Shown here: positions 25,505 to 33,265 of the stretch, in pieces
Layout of the letters: each line of letters begins with the position of its first letter
How positions within the stretch are numbered: the first letter of the stretch is position 1
From: Luteimonas marina
Lineage (GTDB): Bacteria; Pseudomonadota; Gammaproteobacteria; Xanthomonadales; Xanthomonadaceae
Direction of reading: 5' to 3'
NCBI RefSeq assembly: GCF_007859325.1
Contig: NZ_VOHK01000005.1
Span: forward strand, 186,001-250,000
DNA length: 64,000 bases
Notes under the pieces: model-generated
What the model saw: the letters and a program-made list of their open reading frames with translations, nothing else
The model's database searches: none
Told to the model about the DNA's origin: nothing
Made by a program: the position numbers and the translations under genes

Positions 25505-25542
25505 CACTCTTCACAGCTTCCGACCCTTGGAGAGGGTTGGTA

Positions 25543-28500
25543 TCAGAAGCTGTAACGGAGTCCCACCATGTAACGCGGGGACTGGTCGACCACGCGCACG
25601 AACTGGTTGTGCGAACGCGCGCTCCAGCGGACGTCCTCGCCGGTAAGGTTGATGGCTTCAGCCGCAATTGTCAGATTGTCGGTCAGCTGGTAGCTCACCG
25701 TCAGGTCGATCTGGTCGTACTCCTCGACGAAGTACGGATTGCGGTTGTTGCCGTTCTGGTTGGCAGCCATCAGGTACTCGTCACGCCAGTTCCAGGCCAG
25801 ACGCGCCGACCAGCCGTACTTCTCGTACATCAGCACGACGTTGGCGGTATCGCTCAGACCGGTCAGGGCAAACACGTCCGTACCCGGATCGGCGGCACGA
25901 TCCACGCCCACGTCACCCCTCACAAGGGTGTAGTTGGCCTGGACGCCGAAGCCAGTGTCACCGAAGAAGTACTGCCCGCCGATTTCCCAGCCGTGCAGCG
26001 TGGCAGCACGCTGGTTGATCGGGCGGTTGACGTCGAACATGTACAGCGGGTCGCCAAGGCCGGCATTGCCAATGATGTCGTACTGGGCCTCGAGCGCGAG
26101 CGATTGCGCGTTGGAACCGTCGTACGCCGCCAGGCCGCCGGTCTCGCCGGCGTAACGGATCAGCGCGGTGGCAGCGAACAGGGTGGTGTAGTCCTGCTTG
26201 CAGCCCTCGGCCGGGTCGCCACCGGCCGCCGTCACCTGGGCGGCGCACTGGGCGCTGGCCAGGAACGCGTTGGCCGCCTGTGCATCCGCACCGGTGGTCG
26301 GGTCGGCCAGGTCGTACAGGTTCTCGCGAACCACCGTGTTGCCGATGAAGTTCTTGACGCGCTTGTTCCAGTACGTCACGCCGATGAAGCTGGCCGGAGC
26401 GAAGTACCACTCCACGCCGAGGTCGACGTTGTCGGACTCGAGCGGCAGCAGCGACGGGTTCTGGGCGCTGCCCGTGGCACGGAACTGCTCGCCGTACAGG
26501 GTCGAGCCGCTCGGGCCACCTGCGCTCGGGCCGGCGTACAGGTTGCCGTACGGGGCGCGGGCGATCGTCTTGCTGAACGACGCGCGGCCCTTGATGTCGC
26601 TGGTGAAGTCGATGCTGAAGTCGAGGTTCGGCAGCAGGTAGCTGTAGCTGAAGCTCTCGTCGAACGGCATGGCTTCAGGCGAGGTCTGCACCTGGAAGTC
26701 GTTGTTCGACAGCCACGCGATGGCACCCGGCACCTGGATGACCGAAGTCGATGTCAGGTCGGTCTTCTCGTAACGCAGGCCGGCAACCGTGTAGGTCGGG
26801 AAGCCGCCAAGCATGCCCTCCATCTCCCACTGGACGTACACCGAGCGGGTCTTCTCCTGGACCAGGTTGTCATTGTCATACGTGCCGCGGACCCGCGACG
26901 AGATGCCGTCGCAACGGTTGTTCGCCGCCCACGCCGCCGGCTCGGTACCGCTGGCGCAAAGGCCTTCAGCCCACAGGGCCAGCTCGCTGGCGTTGCCGAT
27001 CCACACGTTCGAACTGGCCTGGCCGACGTGGAAGTCGTCGAACTGGTCGGTGATGCTGAACGGGCGCAGCAGCGAGGCGATATCGGCGATCTGGCCGCGG
27101 TCGACCGAGCCCCAGTCACCCAGGGTCATCAGGTGCGCATGGCCGTCGACGTTCAGGCGGCGCATCTTGCTGTCGCTGGAGTCGACGCCGAACTGGAAGC
27201 GGCCGTTGTCGAACGCGAACTCACCGTCGATGCGGCCCTGCTTGACCTCGCTGTTCTGGCGGGTCGACCAGATGCGCATGATCTGGCTGCCGAAGGTCTC
27301 CGGCGCGAAGTCACCATTGACCACGCCGTTGGTGCCGGCCAGCGCGTCCGCGGTGGTCGGGTACAGCGTGCGCCATGCGATCGGCAGACCGTTGTTGAAC
27401 TCGTATTCCTGGGTCCAGTTGTTGGTGCTCGGATCCGGGGCGAAGCCGCCGAAGCTGAACGCGGTGGAGCTGCCGCCGGTCACCGGGTCGTTCGGACGGC
27501 TGCTGTTCTTGGTGTTGTGGGCGTCGAAGGTCAGCGACAGGCGGTCGTTGACGTCCCACTTCACGTTCAGGCCGATCGAGTCGAGCTCGAACTTCTGCTC
27601 GTCGCGCTGCTGCTCGAAGCCGAAGTCCTTGCCGCCGCCGGCCAGGTCGCGGATGTACGACGGGGTCGCCACCAGCGGATCGCCATCGAAGGTCACGTGG
27701 GTCAGGTTGTTCTGCAGCCACAGGGTCTGCTCGCCACGATTCTGGGCGATCTCGTTGCTCGAGTGGGTGTAGTCCAGGGTGAAGACCACCGCGTCGGTCG
27801 GGGCGAACTGCAGCACTGCCTGCGCGTTGATGCGCTCGCGCTCGAAGTCCTGGTACGCGTAACGCACGTCATTGGGCATGCTGTAGAGCTGACCCACGGC
27901 CGGAGCGTTCTCGATGACCGCATCCGGGCGGAAGCGGTTGTCAGTGCCGGTCCAGCGCGCGACGTTCCAGCCGTTCTGGGTGGCCTGGACCGAGCCGCCG
28001 TGACGCTCCTGGTAGCTGGCATTCACGCTCACGCCCCAAGTCTTGTCCGGGTTGGCGTAGCTGAAGATGCCCGAGACTTCGGGGGTGAAGTCGCTGCCGA
28101 GGACCTGCGACTCGTCGGACATCGCCTTGATTCCACCGCTGGCGACGATTTCGCCGCCGGGGTGGGCGAACGGGCGCGAGGTCAGGATGTCGACCGTGGC
28201 ACCGATGCCGCCGCTGGGCTGGGAGGCACGGCCGGTCTTGTACACCGTCACGCCGCTGACGGCCTCGGAGGCCAACTGGGCGAAGTTGAAGCCACGGGTA
28301 CCCGAACCGATGCCGCCAATCTCGAGGCCGCCGCTGCTGAAACCGTCGGCACCCGGGATCTGGCGGCCGTTGAGGGTGACCAGGTTGTAGCCCGGGCCGA
28401 AGCCACGCGCGGTGACCTGGGCGCCTTCGCCGTCGCGGCGCTCGATCGAGATGCCGGTGATGCGCTGCAGCGACTCGGCCAGGTTGGTGTCGGGGAACTT

Positions 28501-28761
28501 GCCGATGTCCTCGGCGCTGATTGCGTCGACCACCCCGGGGGTGTCGCGCTTGATGTTCATCGAGTTCTCGAGGCTGTTGCGCAGCCCCGTGACGACGATC
28601 GTGTCGAGCGTGGAGGCATCGCCCGTCGTCGACTGCGTCTGCGGCGCCGCCTGTTCCGCCTGCTGCGGGTCCTGCGCGAACACCGGATTGATGACCAGCA
28701 CGCCACCGACGAAGGTGAACATCGCCTTCGACTTCAATCCCTTCAACTTCTTGTGGTTCAT
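25543..28761 (-). CDS. TonB-dependent receptor (Xanthomonas/Caulobacter type)
   Basis: This 1072-residue outer-membrane receptor is of the TonB-Xanth-Caul group. The ATG at 28761 begins a signal peptide with lysine-rich start (MNHKKLKGLKSKAMFTFVGG) ending FAQ. A TonB-box-like LDTIVVTGLRNSLENSMN follows, then EDIGKFPDTNLAESLQRITG, and the barrel closes with VGLRYSF. The substrate is likely a carbohydrate or a peptide not named by sequence. A strong terminator follows it; the SapC-cupin-halogenase-DUF6445 set comes next. Upstream, a LacI-type operator (29116-29129) sits about 355 bases from the start, meaning a long leader. The frame is open further upstream but is not protein-like. Confidence 0.93.
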   Translation of the reverse strand: MNHKKLKGLKSKAMFTFVGGVLVINPVFAQDPQQAEQAAPQTQSTTGDASTLDTIVVTGLRNSLENSMNIKRDTPGVVDAISAEDIGKFPDTNLAESLQRITGISIERRDGEGAQVTARGFGPGYNLVTLNGRQIPGADGFSSGGLEIGGIGSGTRGFNFAQLASEAVSGVTVYKTGRASQPSGGIGATVDILTSRPFAHPGGEIVASGGIKAMSDESQVLGSDFTPEVSGIFSYANPDKTWGVSVNASYQERHGGSVQATQNGWNVARWTGTDNRFRPDAVIENAPAVGQLYSMPNDVRYAYQDFERERINAQAVLQFAPTDAVVFTLDYTHSSNEIAQNRGEQTLWLQNNLTHVTFDGDPLVATPSYIRDLAGGGKDFGFEQQRDEQKFELDSIGLNVKWDVNDRLSLTFDAHNTKNSSRPNDPVTGGSSTAFSFGGFAPDPSTNNWTQEYEFNNGLPIAWRTLYPTTADALAGTNGVVNGDFAPETFGSQIMRIWSTRQNSEVKQGRIDGEFAFDNGRFQFGVDSSDSKMRRLNVDGHAHLMTLGDWGSVDRGQIADIASLLRPFSITDQFDDFHVGQASSNVWIGNASELALWAEGLCASGTEPAAWAANNRCDGISSRVRGTYDNDNLVQEKTRSVYVQWEMEGMLGGFPTYTVAGLRYEKTDLTSTSVIQVPGAIAWLSNNDFQVQTSPEAMPFDESFSYSYLLPNLDFSIDFTSDIKGRASFSKTIARAPYGNLYAGPSAGGPSGSTLYGEQFRATGSAQNPSLLPLESDNVDLGVEWYFAPASFIGVTYWNKRVKNFIGNTVVRENLYDLADPTTGADAQAANAFLASAQCAAQVTAAGGDPAEGCKQDYTTLFAATALIRYAGETGGLAAYDGSNAQSLALEAQYDIIGNAGLGDPLYMFDVNRPINQRAATLHGWEIGGQYFFGDTGFGVQANYTLVRGDVGVDRAADPGTDVFALTGLSDTANVVLMYEKYGWSARLAWNWRDEYLMAANQNGNNRNPYFVEEYDQIDLTVSYQLTDNLTIAAEAINLTGEDVRWSARSHNQFVRVVDQSPRYMVGLRYSF

Positions 28762-29115
28762 GGAATATGTCCTCAGCACTGGATGTGAGCAAAGAAAAGC
28801 ATGTCGCTTGCGCCTGGCGACGAGGCACGCCTCGCCCCTCGTGTCCGTGCGGGACTTCGAGATCTGCACACCTTCATCCGACCGCCCTCCCCGTTTGCAT
28901 GACTTCAGTAGGAATTTCTTCGATGCCGCCCTTCCTCCGGGGCAACCGCGGGCCGCTGTGGCCCGCCCTTTCAGTACCTGCGCTCGACGCTGCGCCTGCA
29001 TCGCGTCGGCTCGTCCGCTCCGATGCGGATCACCTGACCGCATCCAACTCCCCGGACCGCCGACCCGCCTTGACCCACTTGCCGAGACATCAGTCTTGCT
29101 CGTTGTTGTAGTTTT

Positions 29116-29129
29116 TGTTAGCGCTAACA
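29116..29129. promoter_or_regulatory. LacI-family operator TGTTAGCGCTAACA
   Basis: A perfect 14-bp palindrome lies in the AT-rich part of the region upstream of the TBDR at 25543-28761. It is very close to the xyl-box TGGTAGCGCTAACA used by a LacI-type repressor in Xanthomonas. It differs from the operator used by the locus at 30-42 kb, so another regulator, not in this window, is expected. Confidence 0.7.
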
Positions 29130-29404
29130 TCAGCGCGCAGAATTGATAGCATGTCGTTAAGAACGTGTCACTTTGCGGTGCAGCATGATGTCCGCCGGCC
29201 CAGCGACGACGCGGCCGTTGCCACGGAAACCTTCGAAACGGCACGGGAAAATGCGCTGGAATTGCAGCGTCTTTTGCGTATCCGGCCAAGCCGGAATGCG
29301 TGCGGGTTCGCAGGCACCTGCGACGCGGGGTTGTTCCGCAGACCGCCATCGCCGCAAGCGGACCTTCGAACGCTGCGGACAGCGTTCGCAGCCGCAAGGC
29401 TGAA

Positions 29405-29436
29405 CCGCCCGGGGAACATCGCCTGGCCCCGGGCGG
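29405..29436 (-). terminator. Possible terminator after the yqhA-like gene
   Basis: A perfect 10-bp stem, CCGCCCGGGG with CCCCGGGCGG, and a 12-base loop lie 17 bases beyond the stop of the membrane protein gene. A T-tract is poor, so the call is tentative. Confidence 0.4.
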
Positions 29437-29452
29437 ACAAGGTGCCCCGGAT

Positions 29453-30103
29453 TCAGTGCCCGGCCGCGTGCTCGCGCTTGGCCGTGCTGCCGGTCATCAG
29501 CTTGTCGGTGTAGGCGATGCCCATCGCCGACAGGATGAAGGCGCCGTGGATGATCGACTGCCACATCACGCCCTCGGCGGTGACGTTGCTGCAGGTCGGC
29601 GCCGCCAGGCTCAGGCCGCCGGCGATCGCCTGCGCATGCGCCAGCGAGGCGTTGATGAACTCCGACGATCCGCAGGTCGGCAGGCCCACCTCGCCGGCCG
29701 CGATGAAGGTCTTGAGCAGGTGGATCGAGGAAATGCCGATGATCGCCATCGCCAGCTTCACCTTCAGCACGCTGGCGTTGACGTGGCTGAGCCACTCCGG
29801 CTGGTCGGGATGGTTGTGCAGCCCCAGGCGCGAGACGAAGGTCTCGTAGCCGCCGACGATCACCATCACCAGCAGGTTGGAGATCATCACCACGTCGATC
29901 AGGCCCAGCACCAGCAGCATGATCCCCTGCTCGGTCAGGCTGTTGGCGCCGTGCACCAGGTGCCACAGCTCCTTGATGAACAGGAACACGTACACGCCCT
30001 GCGCCACGATCAGGCCCAGGTAGAGCGGCAGCTGCAGCCAGCGCGAGCCGAAGATCACGTAGGCGAGTGGCGGCAGGCGCGGGGGCTGGCTGGTGGTGGA
30101 CAT
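29453..30103 (-). CDS. YqhA/TIGR00645 family membrane protein
   Basis: This 216-residue protein of the UPF0114 (YqhA, TIGR00645) family has at least three transmembrane segments visible: about residues 23-47, 62-85 and 117-135, and a fourth near 180-195. The segment [21 protein letters not shown] at 18-38 is the family start. FETFVSRL-like [17 protein letters not shown] at 84-100 matches the family closely. Unusual are about 30 residues with a CGSS and a TCSNV that carry two cysteines between the third and fourth helices. The function is unknown. It is divergent from the sugar permease, and its start is 357 bases away from it. Confidence 0.85.
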   Translation of the reverse strand: MSTTSQPPRLPPLAYVIFGSRWLQLPLYLGLIVAQGVYVFLFIKELWHLVHGANSLTEQGIMLLVLGLIDVVMISNLLVMVIVGGYETFVSRLGLHNHPDQPEWLSHVNASVLKVKLAMAIIGISSIHLLKTFIAAGEVGLPTCGSSEFINASLAHAQAIAGGLSLAAPTCSNVTAEGVMWQSIIHGAFILSAMGIAYTDKLMTGSTAKREHAAGH

Positions 30104-30290
30104 CGGGCGGGGGAGGCCTTGGGAAAAGGAGCGCGGAGGTTAACGGTCGCGTTCCGGGCTGCCAAGACGGCCGCCGCGAACGGCAGCAACCGCATCCCGA
30201 GGCGGCCGCGCGAAATCGATGCTGCAACGCACACAAATCTTCGGAAAATCAAATGCTTGCTCCGCATCAGCGTTCATTTTCGGAGCATGT

Positions 30291-30320
30291 TTGACAACGT
30301 TGTCACCAGCCCTGTACAAG
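30291..30320 (+). promoter_or_regulatory. Promoter with LacI operator upstream of the sugar permease
   Basis: TGACAACGTTGTCA (30292-30305) is a perfect 14-bp palindrome and overlaps a perfect TTGACA -35 box (30291-30296). TACAAG (30315-30320) fits as -10 with an 18-base spacer. It lies about 155 bases before the permease start at 30461. A repressor on this site would block RNA polymerase. Confidence 0.75.
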
Positions 30321-30460
30321 TTCCCGGGGGATCCGAGTCAGGGCCGCAGCGCGATGGAGAGGCGCGTTGCGCCGGGCCGGCCCGCAGGGCCGGCGGCGGC
30401 CGGGTCGCTCCCGGTCGCCGCCAGCCGATTTCTTCCACCCACTTCGCAACGGCAGGACCC

Positions 30461-31924
30461 ATGGCCACCCATCAAACCCGCTGGTCGCAGTTCCTCGTCC
30501 TGATCACCGTGTTCTTCTTCTGGGGCTTCGTCGCCGCCAGCAACGAGATCCTGATCCCGGTCTTCAAGAACGCCTTCCACCTGAGCCAGGCGCAGAGCCA
30601 GTACGTGGCGGTGGCGTTCTACGTCGCCTACACCGTCGGCTCGATCATCTACTTCTTCACCTCCAAGCTGATCGGCGCCGACGTGCTCAACCGCATCGGC
30701 TACAAGAACGGCATCGCGCTCGGCCTGCTGATCTCGGCCATCGGCACCCTGCTGTTCTATCCGGCGGCCAACGCGGGTTCGTTCGGGCTGATGCTGTCGG
30801 GCCTGTTCATCGTCGGCCTCGGCTTCTCGCTGCAGCAGATCGCCGCCAACCCGCTGGCGATCATGATGGGCGACCCGGCCACCGGCGCGCAGCGCCTGAC
30901 CATGGCCGGCGGCGTCAACAACTTCGGCACCACCATCGGGCCGCTGCTGGTGAGCCTGGCGATCTTCGGCAGCGTCGCCGCCGGCGGCACCGAGGCCAGC
31001 ATCGAGGCGGTGAAGACGCCCTACCTCGTGCTCGGCGCCGCGTTCGTGCTGGTGGCGGTGTTCCTGAAGTTCTCGTCGGTGCCCAACAAGATCGACCTCG
31101 ACGAGCTGGCGAACGAGGAGGCCGAGGACGCCGGCAAGCTGGTGCACAAGTCGTCGGCCTTCGCCTATCCGCAGCTGGTGCTGGGCATGCTGGCGATCTT
31201 CGTCTACGTCGGCGTCGAGGTCTCGACCATCGCCAACCTCCCGGCCTACCTGAAGCTGCCGGTGGAAGAGGGCGGCCTCGGCCTCAACACGTCGATGATC
31301 GCGCCGTTCGTGTCGCTGTACTGGGCCAGCCTGATGATCGGCCGCTGGGCCGGCGCGGCCGGCGCCTTCAGCGCGCCGCCGACGGTGAAGCTGGTGCTGA
31401 CCCTGCTGCTGCCCTACCTCGCCTTCGGCGTGTTCCTGGCGGTCAACACCATCGCCGGCTACTCGGTGTCGCAGTTCCTGCTCTACGCCGCGGTGATCGT
31501 GCTGATGGTCGTGGCCACCTTCGCCAGCCGCGGCAATCCGGCGCGGATGCTGCTGATCTTCTCGCTGTGCGGCATCGCCGCGCTGCTGGTCGGCATGAAC
31601 ACCACCGGCATGACCAGCGTGATCGCCTTCATCAGCGTCGGCCTGTTCTGCAGCACGATGTGGCCGTGCATCTTCACCCTGGCCATCACCGGCCTGGGCC
31701 GCAACACCGGCCAAGGCAGCAGCCTGCTGATCATGATGATCATGGGCGGCGGCCTGGTCAGCTGGCTCCAGGGCTGGCTGGCCGACCACCACGGCATCCA
31801 CCTGAGCTTCATCGTCGGCGTCGCCTGCTTCGCCTACCTGGCGTTCTACGCCGCACGCACGCCGGGGATCCTGCGCAGGCAGGGGATCGACCTGGACAAG
31901 CTGGCGGCGTCGGGCGGGCACTGA
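30461..31924 (+). CDS. MFS sugar permease (FucP/GluP type)
   Basis: This 487-residue inner-membrane symporter is of the FucP/glucose-galactose group of the major facilitator superfamily, with about 12 transmembrane segments. The first helix (FLVLITVFFFWGFVAASNEILIPVFK) is characteristic: the WGF motif and the asparagine after it occur in FucP-like sugar:proton symporters. GLGFSLQQIAANPLAIMMG and the first loop RIGYKNGIALGL are also typical. The ATG at 30461 has AGGA upstream. Regulation by the LacI operator and neighbouring beta-glucosidases point to glucose or a beta-gluco-oligosaccharide as substrate. It is not part of an operon here; the next genes run the other way. Confidence 0.9.
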   Translation: MATHQTRWSQFLVLITVFFFWGFVAASNEILIPVFKNAFHLSQAQSQYVAVAFYVAYTVGSIIYFFTSKLIGADVLNRIGYKNGIALGLLISAIGTLLFYPAANAGSFGLMLSGLFIVGLGFSLQQIAANPLAIMMGDPATGAQRLTMAGGVNNFGTTIGPLLVSLAIFGSVAAGGTEASIEAVKTPYLVLGAAFVLVAVFLKFSSVPNKIDLDELANEEAEDAGKLVHKSSAFAYPQLVLGMLAIFVYVGVEVSTIANLPAYLKLPVEEGGLGLNTSMIAPFVSLYWASLMIGRWAGAAGAFSAPPTVKLVLTLLLPYLAFGVFLAVNTIAGYSVSQFLLYAAVIVLMVVATFASRGNPARMLLIFSLCGIAALLVGMNTTGMTSVIAFISVGLFCSTMWPCIFTLAITGLGRNTGQGSSLLIMMIMGGGLVSWLQGWLADHHGIHLSFIVGVACFAYLAFYAARTPGILRRQGIDLDKLAASGGH

Positions 31925-32003
31925 GCCGCCCCGCCGCGGCGATCGGCCTACCGTCCGGGATGCGGCGACGCCAGGGAAGGCCTGGACAACTCGCGCTCAG
32001 TTC

Positions 32004-32122
32004 GTCATCCCCGCGAAGGCGGGAATCGCTTTTCAACAGCCGAATGGCTGGTCATCCAGCGACTTCAAAGCGCTGATCGCTTGATAGCAAAGACACTGGA
32101 TCCCCGCCTTCGCGGGGATCAC
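32004..32122. repeat. Palindromic intergenic repeat, family A, longer form
   Basis: The outer arms GTCATCCCCGCGAAGGCGGG and CCCGCCTTCGCGGGGAT are family A, but the centre is 75 bases and the last base of the arm is altered (ATCAC). It lies between two convergent genes. Confidence 0.85.
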
Positions 32123-32141
32123 GGCAGTTTTCAGACCTTTC

Positions 32142-33161
32142 CTAGCGCGCCAGCCTGCGCGCCAGATGCGCGCGCAGGTGCGATGCGCTGGCCTCGTCCA
32201 GCGGCGCGAGGGCATGGCGCGCCGCCGGCGGGATATGGCCGGCCACCGCCTCGGCGTCGAACTCGAACACGTAGTGGCGGAAGACGTCCTGCCAGATCTC
32301 GCGTTGCCCGGCAGGCAGGTCACGGATGCACAGGATTGCCGCCATCAGCGCGTTGACCGGCGCGTCCAGGTAGTCCGGCGACCGTCGCCACCAGTAGTTC
32401 ACCAGCACGTTGAACGGATCCAGCGCCTCGATGTGGTGCCACCACATGCTCGGGATGAAGAGCGCGTCGCCGGCCTCGAGTTCGGCCACGACCGCGTGCC
32501 GCCACGCCTCGGCGAAGCGCGGGAACCGCGCGAGGTCGGGTGCAGTCGGGTCGACCAGGCTGACCGGCTGGCCGGCGGGCGTGAAGTCGAGCGGACCGAT
32601 GTAGAGGTTCGCCAGCTGGTCCGGCGGGAACAGGATGACCCGTCGCCGACCCGCCGCGACGCAGGCGAGGTTGTCTGGCAGGTCCTGGTGGGCGGGCACG
32701 CGCGAGCGGTTGCCGATCCAGATGCTCGCCAGAGGCTGGCGCTGCCCGAGGTCGACGCCGTTCTCTGCGGCCAAGCCCGGCAGGTAGGTCTCGAGCGTGG
32801 TCGCGCCAAGGTAGATCATCGGCGCGGCCGCGTCGCTGCCATACTTGAGCAGGGTGGCGAGCGCGACGCTGATCGGGATCTGCTCGCGGCGGAAGTTGAA
32901 GCCTTCGAAGGCGTCGTCGTAGAAGATGCGCCCGCCCGCCTCCGGCGGGGCGACCGTCGCCACCGCCGGCGTGGCGTCGTTGGCGAAGCCGCGCAGATAG
33001 GCCACGGCAGCGGCATCGGAAGTCTTCGCCGCACGCACCAGCGGCCACTCCGCCACCAGTCCACGGATCACCTGCGGCCGGGTGGCCGACAGGCTCTCCT
33101 CCAGGCATTTGTCCGCCGGAGCTCCGGCAACCCTGGGCAACGCATCGATCGACTGCAGCAT
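32142..33161 (-). CDS. Cupin-like (JmjC/cupin_8) protein paired with a TBDR
   Basis: This 339-residue paralogue of the cupin-like protein at 23451-24473 has iron ligands in VPAHQDLPDN (H158, D160) and FIPSMWWHHI (H242 or H243), with VLVNYWWRRSP and FPPDQLANLYIGP conserved. The start MLQSIDALPR is one option; an ATG at 33176 is five codons longer. It follows the TBDR on the same strand by about 100 bases with no terminator, so it is likely on the same transcript. Two TBDR-linked copies in one window make a function connected to the receptors themselves or their cargo plausible. The exact target is unknown. Confidence 0.85.
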   Translation of the reverse strand: MLQSIDALPRVAGAPADKCLEESLSATRPQVIRGLVAEWPLVRAAKTSDAAAVAYLRGFANDATPAVATVAPPEAGGRIFYDDAFEGFNFRREQIPISVALATLLKYGSDAAAPMIYLGATTLETYLPGLAAENGVDLGQRQPLASIWIGNRSRVPAHQDLPDNLACVAAGRRRVILFPPDQLANLYIGPLDFTPAGQPVSLVDPTAPDLARFPRFAEAWRHAVVAELEAGDALFIPSMWWHHIEALDPFNVLVNYWWRRSPDYLDAPVNALMAAILCIRDLPAGQREIWQDVFRHYVFEFDAEAVAGHIPPAARHALAPLDEASASHLRAHLARRLAR

Positions 33162-33265
33162 GTCCGTTCCGCACATTCCGATGGCGGCACGATAACCCGC
33201 GGCTGCCGCGGCGCGCGAACCGGCCGCGGCGGCGGGATTCTCCCGCACGCCGCGACCGTTCACCC

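Larger units (their letters stand above)
25223..25542. other. Gap between TBDR and SapC genes
   Basis: This 320-base stretch contains, in transcription order on the minus strand, a strong intrinsic terminator (25472-25504), a family B repeat (25365-25441) and about 140 bases before SapC. I see no gene. A weak or alternative promoter for SapC may be in the last 140 bases, but I could not identify a clear -35/-10 pair. Confidence 0.6.
28762..29452. other. Long non-coding region upstream of a TBDR
   Basis: These 691 bases contain the promoter area and leader of the TBDR, the operator at 29116-29129 and a hairpin beyond the yqhA-like stop (29405-29436). I find no coding region that stands up: none of the open frames has a ribosome-binding site or a protein-like composition. 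The 350-base leader may be a regulated 5' untranslated region. Confidence 0.5.

Noticed and set aside
29115..30460. Open frames across 29115-29513 and upstream of the sugar permease
   Set aside because: They run through operator sequences and the opposite-strand yqhA-like gene, with no protein-like features. The permease starts convincingly at 30461.
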